Below, piece after piece: positions 34,586-43,511 of a stretch of 64,000 bases of DNA (positions are counted from its first letter, which is position 1; each line of letters opens with the position of its first letter). Both the position numbers and the translations under genes were made by a program. The notes below the pieces were generated by a model. It made no database searches, was not told the DNA's origin, and saw only the letters and a program-made list of their open reading frames with translations. The DNA lies in NCBI RefSeq assembly GCF_048006345.1, contig NZ_CP180351.1, forward strand, positions 3,534,001-3,598,000. Direction: 5' to 3'. The DNA comes from Marivita sp030148515. Lineage in GTDB: Bacteria > Pseudomonadota > Alphaproteobacteria > Rhodobacterales > Rhodobacteraceae.

Positions 34586-35434
34586 ATGAAGACAGTACTT
34601 ACAGCGACCGTTTTGGCCATGTCGGCAACCGGCGCGATGGCGGCAGGGCATGCCACGACCATGGGTCATGCCTTGGCCAATGACGGAAAGACGCTTGTCG
34701 TTATGTCTGACATTTCTGCACCGGGCGATGTGATGACCTTTGATCTTGCAACAGCCGTTCACGCCATTGCCTACCGCCCTGTGACAGGTCATCTTCTTGG
34801 CTTTTCGAATGGGGCCATCTTTACCATCGACCCGATGTCTGGAGAGATGACCGACTTGGGTGCGTCGTTCATGGACGATGCCATGGTGGCAGAGGGTGCC
34901 TCTGTCGGGTTCGACTTCAACAACGCGATTGATGCGGTGCGGGTCGTCTCGACGGCGGGTGACAATCTTGTCTATTTCCCTGAAGGCTTCGGTGACAATG
35001 ACGAACGCGCCGGGTCGGTGCGTCGGTTCAACGATCTGGCTTATGCGGATGGCGATGCAAACGCGGGTGCTGAGCCGATGATTTTTGCCAATGCCTACAC
35101 AAATGCGATCAATGGCATGAAGGCGGAAAGCACGTTCCAATATGCCTTGGATGCGGCGACCGACGCTCTGGTCAGCCTTGCCAACAATGAAGGCACGCTC
35201 GCAACGATTGGTGCGGTCACTGTCGGTGGCGAAGCCGTTGATCTTGCCGCGATGGGTGGATTTGACATCCTCTCGCCTGCGCAGGGCGAAAACATGGGGT
35301 ACGCAATTCTCCAGATGGAAGGATCGGAAACCGCCGGTCTTTACTCCATCAACCTCGACACTGGTGCAGCTGAAATGCTGGCAGACCTTGGCATGGGCGG
35401 GATCACCGGCTTTGCAGTATCGTCAGGCATGTAA
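34586..35434 (+). CDS. Secreted DUF4394 domain protein
   Basis: Protein of 282 residues with a clear signal peptide (MKTVLTATVLAMSATGAMA, cleavage after AMA-AG). The mature part resembles DUF4394: repeated beta-rich stretches such as AIAYRPVTGHLLGFSNGAIFTIDPMSG, FDFNNAIDAVRVVS and GLYSINLDTGAAEML suggest a propeller-like fold. It is rich in Asp, Met and Gly with few Lys. Function unknown. The ATG at 34586 has AGGAGAG upstream; an in-frame ATG at 34514 has no support. It stands alone, with a hairpin-terminator region on its 3' side. Confidence 0.8.
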   Translation: MKTVLTATVLAMSATGAMAAGHATTMGHALANDGKTLVVMSDISAPGDVMTFDLATAVHAIAYRPVTGHLLGFSNGAIFTIDPMSGEMTDLGASFMDDAMVAEGASVGFDFNNAIDAVRVVSTAGDNLVYFPEGFGDNDERAGSVRRFNDLAYADGDANAGAEPMIFANAYTNAINGMKAESTFQYALDAATDALVSLANNEGTLATIGAVTVGGEAVDLAAMGGFDILSPAQGENMGYAILQMEGSETAGLYSINLDTGAAEMLADLGMGGITGFAVSSGM

Positions 35435-35446
35435 GTCTACTGAACC

Positions 35447-35473
35447 GACCTGCCGTCGCTGGGACGGCAGGTC
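35447..35473. terminator. Perfect 11-bp hairpin after the DUF4394 gene
   Basis: GACCTGCCGTC (35447-35457) pairs perfectly with 35463-35473 across a 5-base loop. No T-run follows directly; it may act with the next hairpin as a tandem stop for rightward transcription. Confidence 0.5.
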
Positions 35474-35480
35474 AGTTCCG

Positions 35481-35508
35481 AGGCTTCGCCGTTTTGGCGG
35501 GGCCTTTT
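35481..35508 (+). terminator. Intrinsic terminator between the DUF4394 gene and argG
   Basis: Imperfect stem AGGC-TT-CGCC, loop GTTTT, GGCG-GG-GCCT followed by TTTAC. It ends at the argG stop codon and faces the rightward transcript. Confidence 0.6.
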
Positions 35509-36736
35509 ACTTTCCGCTCAGCCGACGGTTCCGTGCCGCCAGCAGCTTCAGACGCAGTGCGTTGAGCTGGATGAAGCCTTGCGCGTCTTTCTGATCGTAG
35601 GCACCCGCGTCTTCTTCGAAGGTCACGTGGGCCTCGGAATAGAGCGAATGATCCGACCAGCGGGCAACTGTGTTGCAGGAGCCCTTGTAGAGTTTGACGC
35701 GCACAGTGCCGGTGACGTGTTCTTGGCTCTTATCGATCAAGGCCTGAAGCATTTCGCGTTCGGGGCTGAACCAAAAACCATTGTAGATCAGTTCCGCATA
35801 GCGCGGCATGATCGAATCCTTGAGGTGGCCTGCGCCTGAATCGAGCGTGATCTGTTCGATGCCCCGATGCGCTTCGAGCAGGATTGTGCCGCCCGGTGTC
35901 TCGTAGATGCCTCGTGACTTCATACCGACAAAGCGGTTTTCCACGAGGTCCAGACGACCGACGCCGTGCTTGCCGCCAAGCTCATTCAGCTTGGTCAGGA
36001 TCGTGGCAGGGGACATCGCCTCGCCGTTGATGGCAACGGCATCACCCTTTTCAAAGGTGATCTCGACCATTTCGGGCGTATCGGGCGCATCTTCGGGATG
36101 CACGGTGCGCTGGTAGACGTAATCGGGCGCTTCCTGCGCGGGGTCTTCCAGAACCTTACCTTCGGACGAAGTGTGGAGCAGGTTTGCATCGACCGAGAAC
36201 GGTGCCTCGCCGCGCTTGTCCTTGGCGATCGGGATCTGGTTCTTTTCGGCGAAGTCCAGCAGTTTGGTCCGCGAGGTCAGATCCCATTCGCGCCACGGCG
36301 CAATCACCTTGATATCGGGGTTGAGCGCGTAAGCCGCCAGTTCGAACCGGACCTGATCATTGCCCTTGCCGGTTGCGCCATGCGCCACGGCGTCGGCACC
36401 GGTCATCGCGGCGATTTCAACAAGACGCTTGGAGATCAGCGGCCGGGCGATGGAGGTGCCAAGCAGGTACAACCCTTCGTACAGTGCGTTGGCGCGGAAC
36501 ATCGGGAAGACAAAATCGCGGACGAATTCTTCGCGCACGTCCTCGATGTAGATGTTCGAAGGATCAATCCCGAGCATGACCGCCTTTTCGCGCGCTGGCT
36601 CCAGTTCTTCGTCTTGGCCCAGATCGGCGGTGAAGGTCACGACTTCGCAACCATACTCCGTTTGCAGCCATTTCAGAATGATCGAGGTATCAAGGCCACC
36701 GGAGTAGGCCAGAACAACTTTTTTGGGCGCAGACAT
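35507..36736 (-). CDS. argG: Argininosuccinate synthase ArgG
   Basis: Joins citrulline and aspartate with ATP in arginine synthesis; 409 residues. The N-terminal PP-loop LAYSGGLDTSIILKWL binds ATP, and the citrulline/aspartate-binding segments (HGATGKGNDQVRFE, SIARPLISKRLVEIA) are intact. Single gene, convergent with the DUF4394 gene and divergent from a membrane protein gene. Confidence 0.97.
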   Translation of the reverse strand: MSAPKKVVLAYSGGLDTSIILKWLQTEYGCEVVTFTADLGQDEELEPAREKAVMLGIDPSNIYIEDVREEFVRDFVFPMFRANALYEGLYLLGTSIARPLISKRLVEIAAMTGADAVAHGATGKGNDQVRFELAAYALNPDIKVIAPWREWDLTSRTKLLDFAEKNQIPIAKDKRGEAPFSVDANLLHTSSEGKVLEDPAQEAPDYVYQRTVHPEDAPDTPEMVEITFEKGDAVAINGEAMSPATILTKLNELGGKHGVGRLDLVENRFVGMKSRGIYETPGGTILLEAHRGIEQITLDSGAGHLKDSIMPRYAELIYNGFWFSPEREMLQALIDKSQEHVTGTVRVKLYKGSCNTVARWSDHSLYSEAHVTFEEDAGAYDQKDAQGFIQLNALRLKLLAARNRRLSGK

Positions 36737-36829
36737 GGGTTTTCCTTTAACGGGTTTGCCGGGGCGATTACTTGTTTTTCAGAGCAGGGGCAAGAAGTGG
36801 CCTTGGAACAGGGCAGAGGAGACGGGGTG

Positions 36830-37591
36830 ATGAGTGGGATGAAAGGTTGGCAGATTTTCCGACATTCGTTCAATCTGGTGATGGCCAATCTGGAACAGGC
36901 CTTCCGCCTTTCGCTGGTTCTGTATCTCATTCAGAGCATTTACACGGTCTACAGTTTCCTGAATCCGCCGCAAATGATGGACTTCGAAGGAACGCAGGTG
37001 CCGGTCATGTCGCCGGAAACGATCTTTCCGACCATCATCTTGGGTATTCTGGCGGTGATCGCCAGCCTATGGATCGCGGTCGCGTGGCATCGTTTTGCGC
37101 TGACCGGGGAAAGCACGTCTGGCTGGCTGCCGACGTTTCATGGCTCCGCGGTCATGGGGTATCTCGGGCGGTCCATCCTGATCGGCGTGTTGGTTGTTCT
37201 CGGCGTGATGGTTCTGTCGATTCCCGTTGGCATCATTTCGATCGGGTTGCCTGCGCTGGCGGGCGTCATGTCGTTGGTTCTGATTGGCTTAGCAGCTTAT
37301 TTGTTCTTCCGCTTGGGTGTGATGCTGCCGGCTGCGGCGCTGGGCGATAAGCTGACGCTGGGAGAGACCTGGGACGTGACCAGGGGGCAAAGCGGAACGA
37401 TCCTTGTTCTTGCGTTGATCGTGGTCGGCGCAAGCGTGATCATCCAGCTTCCTTCGTGGTTCAACGATAATCCCAGTTCCGCGATCAACGTGGTCTATTC
37501 GCTGGTGGTCAACTGGTTCGCCACGATCATCGGGATTTCGGTTTTGACCACGCTTTACGGGCATTTCGTCGAAGATCGCCCCATTGACTGA
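36830..37591 (+). CDS. Predicted multi-pass membrane protein
   Basis: Protein of 253 residues, not recognised. About six hydrophobic segments are visible, including LSLVLYLIQSIYTVYSFL, IFPTIILGILAVIASLWIAVAW, ILIGVLVVLGVMVLSI, LAGVMSLVLIGLAAYLFF and TILVLALIVVGASVII, with a short charged C-terminus. It resembles the uncharacterised glycerophosphoryl-diester-phosphodiesterase-membrane-domain-like proteins only in general layout. ATG 36830 has GGAG 8 bases upstream. The frame is open far to the left as an argG shadow. It precedes ilvA by 38 bases on the same strand. Confidence 0.8.
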   Translation: MSGMKGWQIFRHSFNLVMANLEQAFRLSLVLYLIQSIYTVYSFLNPPQMMDFEGTQVPVMSPETIFPTIILGILAVIASLWIAVAWHRFALTGESTSGWLPTFHGSAVMGYLGRSILIGVLVVLGVMVLSIPVGIISIGLPALAGVMSLVLIGLAAYLFFRLGVMLPAAALGDKLTLGETWDVTRGQSGTILVLALIVVGASVIIQLPSWFNDNPSSAINVVYSLVVNWFATIIGISVLTTLYGHFVEDRPID

Positions 37592-37629
37592 CCGCTTGCG
37601 CCCGTGCGCTACTGCCCCGAGGGGGATAT

Positions 37630-38856
37630 ATGACTGATTTTGCACAATCCGCGCGTGACGCGACCCTGGCGATGCGCGAGGTTTTCCCGCCGACGCCGCT
37701 GCTGCGCAATGCACATCTGTCGGAACGATACGACGCGGAGATTTACCTCAAGCGCGAAGATCTTTCCCCTGTACGCAGTTACAAGCTGCGCGGTGCGTTT
37801 AACGCGATGCGCAAGCGCTCCGATGTAGAGCTGTTTGTCTGCGCAAGCGCGGGAAATCACGCGCAGGGCGTGGCCTATATGTGCAAGCATTTCGGCAAGA
37901 CCGGCGTGATTTTCATGCCGGTGACAACGCCGCAACAGAAAATTCAGAAGACTGCGATGTTCGGGGGCGATAGCATCGAGATCCGTCTGATTGGTGACTA
38001 TTTCGACGACACACTAGCCGCTGCCCAAGCGTTTTGCGCCGAAGCCGGAGGACATTTCCTGTCTCCGTTCGATGATGAGGACGTGATCGAAGGGCAAGCC
38101 AGCGTCGCGGTCGAGGTGATCGAACAATTGGGCCGGATGCCGGACCATATCGTCTTGCCTGTCGGTGGTGGGGGTTTGTCGGCTGGCATGCTCAGCTATC
38201 TTGGCACTGATTGCCAATACACGTTTGTCGAACCAGCTGGTGGTGCCTGTTTGCGCGCGGCACTTGAGGCCGGCAAGCCGGTGCGTCTTGATTATGTGAA
38301 CACCTTTGCCGATGGCGCTGCGGTGGGTCAGATCGGGCAAAAGACCTTTGCGCGGCTTAATGGGATCGGGTTGGCAAATACGCTGACCATCAAGGAAGAC
38401 CGTCTGTGCACTACGATTCTTGAAATGCTCAATGTTGAGGGGATCGTGTTGGAGCCTGCCGGTGCTTTGTCGGTCGATGCGTTGCAGGATTTGGGTCAGT
38501 CGATCAAGGGACGTACGGTTGTGTGCGTGACCACCGGCGGCAACTTCGATTTTGAGCGTTTGCCTGAAGTCAAGGAACGGGCCCAGAAATACCTTGGATT
38601 GAAGAAATACTTTATCCTGCGGCTGCCGCAGCGACCCGGTGCGCTTAAGGATTTCCTGAACTTCCTTGGTCCTGAGGACGACATCGCACGGTTCGAATAC
38701 CTGAAGAAATCGGCGCGAAACTACGGTTCTGTGCTGATCGGGATCGAAACGCGCAATGCGGTCAATTTCGACCGGCTTTTCGGGCAGCTGAATGCGGCGG
38801 GTTTTACCTATCAGGACATCACCGACGACGATCTGCTGTCGCAATTCGTGATCTGA
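37630..38856 (+). CDS. ilvA: Threonine ammonia-lyase (threonine dehydratase) IlvA
   Basis: PLP enzyme that deaminates threonine to 2-oxobutanoate, the entry to isoleucine synthesis. The 408 residues include the PLP-lysine motif VRSYKLRGAFNAM, the phosphate-binding loop LPVGGGGLSAG and SAGNHAQGVAY. A C-terminal ACT-like regulatory domain (about 330-408, KYFILRLPQRPGALKDFLNFLG) is present, as in the shorter alphaproteobacterial IlvA. The stop shares a base with the next gene (TGATG). Confidence 0.94.
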   Translation: MTDFAQSARDATLAMREVFPPTPLLRNAHLSERYDAEIYLKREDLSPVRSYKLRGAFNAMRKRSDVELFVCASAGNHAQGVAYMCKHFGKTGVIFMPVTTPQQKIQKTAMFGGDSIEIRLIGDYFDDTLAAAQAFCAEAGGHFLSPFDDEDVIEGQASVAVEVIEQLGRMPDHIVLPVGGGGLSAGMLSYLGTDCQYTFVEPAGGACLRAALEAGKPVRLDYVNTFADGAAVGQIGQKTFARLNGIGLANTLTIKEDRLCTTILEMLNVEGIVLEPAGALSVDALQDLGQSIKGRTVVCVTTGGNFDFERLPEVKERAQKYLGLKKYFILRLPQRPGALKDFLNFLGPEDDIARFEYLKKSARNYGSVLIGIETRNAVNFDRLFGQLNAAGFTYQDITDDDLLSQFVI

Positions 38857-39668
38857 TGCGGTTCGACGGGGCAACTGCGATTGTCACCGGGGCTGGGCAG
38901 GGCATCGGCGCGGCCTTGGCCCGGGCTTTGGCGGCACGGGGCGTTTACGTTCTTGTGTGCGATTTGAACGGTGACCACGCAGGGCGGATTGCGGATGAGA
39001 TCGGCGGCGTGCCGTATCAAGGCGACCTGAGCGATCCGGGTGACATCGTTAAGATGGTCGCTGCTGCGGAGGCTGCTTTTGGCCAGGTGGACATGTTGTT
39101 TTCCAACGCGGGTTTCGCGCTGGGCGAGCCAGATGGTCCAACATCGCGGTCAGATGCGCATTGGCAAAAAAGCTGGGATTTGCATGTCATGTCGCATTTG
39201 CGCGCGACGCGGTTGCTGTTGCCGAAGATGGTCGCGCGCCGGTCCGGCGTTCTGGTCAATGTCGCATCGGCGGCGGGCGTGCTGTCGCAGATCGGGGATG
39301 CCGCTTATTCCGCGACGAAACATGCCGCAGTCAGTCTGGCGCAATCACTGGCAATCGAATACGGCAGGGACGGAATTCAGGTGTCTGTTGTTTGCCCGCT
39401 CTACGTTGCAACGCCGTTGTTGGGCTACGATTCGCCCAATGACTTGCGTCCTGAAGGGGTGATTACACCCGATGCGGTGGCCGAGGCGACTTTGCGGGGG
39501 ATCGACGAAGGACGGTTCATGATCTTCCCGCACCCGGAGGCGCAGACTTATTTCGCACAGCGCGCTGCCGATACGGACCGATGGATCGCAGGAATGCAAC
39601 GTTTGCGTGATCACGTCTTCGAACAGGCAGACGGATCGGACCCGGCATCACTCCATAAATTTATCTAG
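38856..39668 (+). CDS. Short-chain dehydrogenase/reductase
   Basis: NAD(P)-dependent oxidoreductase of 270 residues. The cofactor motif is TGAGQGIGAALA, with NAG at the third strand (FSNAGFALGEP), the catalytic Ser in VASAAG, and Tyr/Lys in the YSATKHA motif. The Asp after the second strand (VCDLNG) favours NAD over NADP. The substrate cannot be read from the sequence. Coupled to ilvA by TGATG. The C-terminal end overlaps convergent hpt by 4 bases. Confidence 0.88.
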   Translation: MRFDGATAIVTGAGQGIGAALARALAARGVYVLVCDLNGDHAGRIADEIGGVPYQGDLSDPGDIVKMVAAAEAAFGQVDMLFSNAGFALGEPDGPTSRSDAHWQKSWDLHVMSHLRATRLLLPKMVARRSGVLVNVASAAGVLSQIGDAAYSATKHAAVSLAQSLAIEYGRDGIQVSVVCPLYVATPLLGYDSPNDLRPEGVITPDAVAEATLRGIDEGRFMIFPHPEAQTYFAQRAADTDRWIAGMQRLRDHVFEQADGSDPASLHKFI

Positions 39669-39997
39669 GCAGCGAACCGCTGCGCGTATTCGGCTTCGAA
39701 CAGAATGCGGGACTGGTTGTACAGGGATTTCAGGTAAGGGATATCAGTTTGGATGCTGCCCTTGGCGGCGGCTGATTCCGCTGTGCTGCAGGTCTCTGCA
39801 AGCTGCGAAAATCCCAGATTGAGTGCCGAGCCTTTCAGGAAATGCATCAATTCCTGCAGAGTCTGGCTATCGTTTTCAGCATCTTTGAGCCGAGACAGCG
39901 TATCCTCAACCTCCATTAGGAAGAGTTCCGCAACCTCGGCGAAATCTTCGGGGCCGATTTCATCGCGCAGTTCTTCAACACGTGTCCAGTCGATCAT
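39665..39997 (-). CDS. Stand-alone Hpt (histidine phosphotransfer) protein
   Basis: Small four-helix Hpt protein of 110 residues. The phospho-acceptor motif HFLKGSALNLGF puts the His at residue 52, with the KGSA that Hpt domains conserve. GGAGGG precedes the ATG at 39997. No histidine kinase is near. It is divergent from a response regulator-PP2C phosphatase gene, 145 bases away, which makes that protein a plausible partner in a phosphorelay. Confidence 0.88.
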   Translation of the reverse strand: MIDWTRVEELRDEIGPEDFAEVAELFLMEVEDTLSRLKDAENDSQTLQELMHFLKGSALNLGFSQLAETCSTAESAAAKGSIQTDIPYLKSLYNQSRILFEAEYAQRFAA

Positions 39998-40142
39998 GAG
40001 ACCCTCCATCACGCGGACGGGGTAGCAATCAAAGATGAAGATTTTGCAAAACAACGCTGCCTGATGTCGTGGATTTTGGTTTTCACTTTCCGTTAACGCC
40101 CAGCAGCTAAAGAGACACCGGGGGCCGACGCATGGGTTGGTG

Positions 40143-41414
40143 ATGGTTATGTTTCAGAGCGCGAAGTTTGCGTTCCCCAATGTGCAAGACGCGCTTCTGC
40201 GTCGCGTGCTTGTCGTTGACGACAGTCGCGCACAGCGTCGGATCCTCACCCTCATGCTCAAACGCTGGGGGTTCGAGGTGGCGGAGGCTGAAGATGCCGA
40301 AACCGGCTTGGAACTGTGCCAAACGTTTCAGCCGCATTTCATTATTTCGGACTGGATGATGCCGGGGCTGAGCGGGCCGGAGTTTTGTGCCGCGTTCCGC
40401 GCGACCCGGCGGGCGGCCTATGGCTACTTTATCCTTCTGACATCGAAATCCGAAAAGGCGGCCGTGGCCACCGGGCTGGAATCCGGGGCCGATGATTTCT
40501 TGACAAAGCCGGTGAATGGCGACGAATTGCGCGCCCGGATCAATGCCGGTGCCCGTATCCTGTCGATGGAACAGGAGCTTCGGTCGAAGAATGCGGTGAT
40601 CGCTGACACGCTGGCCGAATTACAGAGCATTCATGCCTCCATCGACAAGGATCTTCAGCAAGCGCGAGTGCTGCAGCAATCCTTGATGCCTGTCCGATCT
40701 GCGATTTTCGGCAACAGCCGGGTCAGTGTGCTTTTGCGGTCCTGTGGGCATGTCGGTGGCGACCTTGCTGGAATGTTCTCGGTCGAAAACGGCGATTTCG
40801 GCCTGTTTAGTCTCGATGTATCCGGCCATGGCATCACGTCAGCCATGATGACGGCTCGTGTTGCGGGGTACCTGAGTTCAGAATTTCCCGACGAAAACCT
40901 TGCGTTGCAGCGGGGGGATGACGGGTTTTCCTTTCTTCCACCGGCACACATGGCGGCACGTCTGAATGCGAGGGTGGTCGGGCAGCAAGGCGTGACCGAA
41001 TACCTGACCTTGGCCTATGTTCATGTTGCCCAAGACACTGGACTTGCGCGGTTCGTCCAAGCGGGGCATCCGCCGCCGCTTCTGCTGCGTGGTGATGGAA
41101 CGGCAGAGTTCATCGGTTCAGGAGGATTGCCCGTTGGCTTGATCGACGATGCCATGTTCCATGATCACACACTCCAGCTGGCACCGGGCGATCGGCTCTT
41201 GCTTTATACAGACGGGTTTACCGAAGCAGTCCTGCCTGATGGGTCAATGCTCGACACTGTCGGTCTTCTCGACGTGGTTCGCACGGTTGCTTCGGGTCTT
41301 TCGGGGCCCGATTTTCTGGATGCACTTTACGATGCGTTGCGCGACAGATTGGCTGGCGCGACCGAGTTTGACGACGATATCTCAGCTGCGCTTTTGGAAT
41401 ACGGTCAGGTGTGA
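40143..41414 (+). CDS. Response regulator fused to PP2C-type (SpoIIE/RsbU) serine phosphatase
   Basis: Protein of 423 residues. The receiver domain (about 20-140) has the acidic pair VVDDS, phospho-acceptor Asp70 in IISDWMMPG, and the Thr-Ser/Lys switch residues (LLTSK, FLTKPV). A coiled-coil linker follows (about 140-180). The PP2C domain (about 195-420) keeps the metal ligands: SLDVSGHG, AGHPPP, LYTDGFTEA, FDDDIS. Such proteins dephosphorylate anti-anti-sigma factors in partner-switching systems; no such target is in the window. ATG 40143 is used; TTG 40137 and ATG 40149 are alternatives. Confidence 0.92.
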   Translation: MVMFQSAKFAFPNVQDALLRRVLVVDDSRAQRRILTLMLKRWGFEVAEAEDAETGLELCQTFQPHFIISDWMMPGLSGPEFCAAFRATRRAAYGYFILLTSKSEKAAVATGLESGADDFLTKPVNGDELRARINAGARILSMEQELRSKNAVIADTLAELQSIHASIDKDLQQARVLQQSLMPVRSAIFGNSRVSVLLRSCGHVGGDLAGMFSVENGDFGLFSLDVSGHGITSAMMTARVAGYLSSEFPDENLALQRGDDGFSFLPPAHMAARLNARVVGQQGVTEYLTLAYVHVAQDTGLARFVQAGHPPPLLLRGDGTAEFIGSGGLPVGLIDDAMFHDHTLQLAPGDRLLLYTDGFTEAVLPDGSMLDTVGLLDVVRTVASGLSGPDFLDALYDALRDRLAGATEFDDDISAALLEYGQV

Positions 41415-41843
41415 CGCATAGCGCGCCACGAAATCGCGGTCGCCGGAATTGGCCAAAGTATTCAGCGCCTCATCGACACCCATCCACAAAGCGGTGTGCC
41501 CCGGTTCCAAAGGGTCGCCATAGGGAATAACCGGAGAGGCCATGTAAATCAGGCAGATCTTCTCTGCCCAGAGATCGTATTCCGGCATGTAGGTGAACCG
41601 CCGATACGCGCCCAGACGTCGGGGTCGGGAGATGCGCCAGCCGGTTTCTTCATAGACTTCCCGAATCAAAGCCTGGACTGGGGATTCACCCGGGTCGATG
41701 CCACCACCCGGCAATTGCACCTCGGGTTCCGGAGCGTCCTGATGTGTCAGAAGTAAGCTGCCCTCAGTTGGCAAAATGGCATAAGCGCCTGTTCGAACCT
41801 TGTAGGATCGCCCTGTTTCGGGTGCCTCGCCGTACCTGCGCAT
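41382..41843 (-). CDS. Nudix hydrolase
   Basis: Protein of 153 residues. The Nudix box GGGIDPGESPVQALIREVYEETGW (about residues 47-70, consensus GX5EX7REUXEEXGU) is complete. Substrate unknown. The start at 41843 begins MRRYGEAPETGRSYKVRTGAYA. It runs convergently into the PP2C gene and overlaps its end by 33 bases; it is divergent from hslO. Confidence 0.87.
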   Translation of the reverse strand: MRRYGEAPETGRSYKVRTGAYAILPTEGSLLLTHQDAPEPEVQLPGGGIDPGESPVQALIREVYEETGWRISRPRRLGAYRRFTYMPEYDLWAEKICLIYMASPVIPYGDPLEPGHTALWMGVDEALNTLANSGDRDFVARYASHLTVFQKRS

Positions 41844-41932
41844 CGTGTCATTCCCCTTCTGCCCCTTGGACCTGCCGGATCGTCCCTTATATAGTCCCGA
41901 ACATGCCGGAGGGCGGCAAGCAAGGAAAATCC

Positions 41933-42922
41933 ATGACACTCGGATCGAAAATCGCCTGGGACGACACCGTCCTGCCATTTCAACTTGACCGTTCGGACAT
42001 TCGTGGCCGAGTGGCCCGTCTGGACGGGGTGTTGAGCGGAATTCTCAAGCAGCACAACTACCCGGCCCCGGTGGAAGCGCTTGTGGCCGAGATGGCGTTG
42101 CTGACCGCGTTGATCGGGCAGACGATCAAACTCCGCTGGAAGCTGTCATTGCAGATCCAGACCAAGGGTGCTGTGCGCATGATTGCCACGGATTTCTACG
42201 CGCCCGAAGCCGAAGGTGAGCCCGCACGCATCCGCGCTTATGCCAGCTTTGATCCTGACCGGATCAACGATGGACCCGCGATGGCGCAGATCGGCGAGGG
42301 CTATTTTGCGATCCTGATGGATCAGGGTAAAGGGATGCAGCCTTATCAGGGGATCACACCGCTCACGGGCCAGACCTTGGCAAGCTGCGCGGAAGCGTAT
42401 TTTGCACAGTCCGAACAGTTGCCGACCAAATTCGCGCTCAGCTTTGGTCAGTCTACCGAGCCAGGTGTGCCGCAGCATTGGCGCGCGGGCGGGATCATGG
42501 TCCAGCACATGCCCAAGGCGTCGCCTTTTGCGACCGACGGTGGATCGGGTGAAGGCGGTCTGTTGCACGCCGAAGATCTGTTGAACGAGGACGAGGGCGA
42601 ACATTGGAACCGGGTGAACTTTCACTTGGCGACGGTTGAGGACATGGAGCTGATTGGCCCGACCCTGCCATCGACCGACCTGCTGTTCCGGCTGTTCCAT
42701 GAGGAGGGACCGCGCGTGTTCGATGCGTTGCCGGTGCGCTTTGGCTGTACCTGCTCCGAAGACCGTGTCCGGCAAAGCCTGTCGATCTATTCGGCCAAGG
42801 ATATTTCAACGATGACCACGGCAGAGGGTCGCGTGACCGCTGATTGCCAGTTCTGCGGCGCACATTACGATCTTGATCCTGCGACCGTCGGGTTCGAGGC
42901 CGAAGAGGTGTCTGGTGAATGA
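41933..42922 (+). CDS. hslO: Redox-regulated chaperone Hsp33 (HslO)
   Basis: Holdase activated by oxidation, 329 residues. The C-terminal zinc switch has the four cysteines as FGCTCSEDR and DCQFCGAHYD (CxC then CxxC). The N-terminal core runs from VLPFQLDRSDIRGRVARL through the GYFAILMDQGKGMQPYQG substrate-binding region. ATG 41933 has AAGGAA upstream; the reading upstream of it has no family resemblance. The next gene overlaps it by 8 bases. Confidence 0.95.
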   Translation: MTLGSKIAWDDTVLPFQLDRSDIRGRVARLDGVLSGILKQHNYPAPVEALVAEMALLTALIGQTIKLRWKLSLQIQTKGAVRMIATDFYAPEAEGEPARIRAYASFDPDRINDGPAMAQIGEGYFAILMDQGKGMQPYQGITPLTGQTLASCAEAYFAQSEQLPTKFALSFGQSTEPGVPQHWRAGGIMVQHMPKASPFATDGGSGEGGLLHAEDLLNEDEGEHWNRVNFHLATVEDMELIGPTLPSTDLLFRLFHEEGPRVFDALPVRFGCTCSEDRVRQSLSIYSAKDISTMTTAEGRVTADCQFCGAHYDLDPATVGFEAEEVSGE

Positions 42923-43511
42923 CCGGGTGCGGCTTGAAGCGGCGTTGTTGCAAAACAGTACGGCATCGTCCGACTTTGACCTGAACCCAGATGTGGTTCT
43001 TCCAGAGGGGCGCAAACTGCGCCCCGCTGGTGTTTTGGTGCCGGTTATTGCAGGTCCGCAAGGTGCCGAGGTGCTTTTGACGAAGCGGTCGTCACGGCTG
43101 AAACACCATCCCGGCCAGATCGCCTTTCCCGGCGGCAAGCAGGATGAAGGTGATGCGGATGTGATCGCTGCAGCCTTGCGCGAAGCCGAGGAAGAAGTGG
43201 GCTTGCCGCGTGGTCATATCGAGGTTCTTGGCACGCTTCCCACCCATGAAACCGTGACGGGTTTTCTTGTCACGCCGGTGATCGGTTGGATTGACCGGGA
43301 TTTCGATGTGCAGCCAGAACCGGGCGAAGTGGCCGAGGTGTTCCGCGTGCCTTTGGCTCATGTGACGGATGTGGCGTTGTTCACCATTCAATCCCGCCGC
43401 TGGCGGGGCACACGTCGACACTACTACACCGTTCCGTTTGGACCGTATTACATTTGGGGGGCCACCGCACGTATCCTGCGTGGGTTGGCGCATCGGATGG
43501 GTGTGGAATGA
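42915..43511 (+). CDS. Nudix hydrolase, CoA pyrophosphatase type
   Basis: Protein of 198 residues with the CoA-type UPF0035 signature LTKRSSRLKHHPGQIAFPGGKQD immediately before the Nudix box GKQDEGDADVIAAALREAEEEVGL. Likely hydrolyses CoA or its derivatives to phosphopantetheine and 3',5'-ADP. GTG 42915 is chosen, with GAAGAGG upstream and an 8-base overlap with hslO. The stop overlaps the next gene's ATG (ATGA). Confidence 0.88.
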   Translation: MNDRVRLEAALLQNSTASSDFDLNPDVVLPEGRKLRPAGVLVPVIAGPQGAEVLLTKRSSRLKHHPGQIAFPGGKQDEGDADVIAAALREAEEEVGLPRGHIEVLGTLPTHETVTGFLVTPVIGWIDRDFDVQPEPGEVAEVFRVPLAHVTDVALFTIQSRRWRGTRRHYYTVPFGPYYIWGATARILRGLAHRMGVE

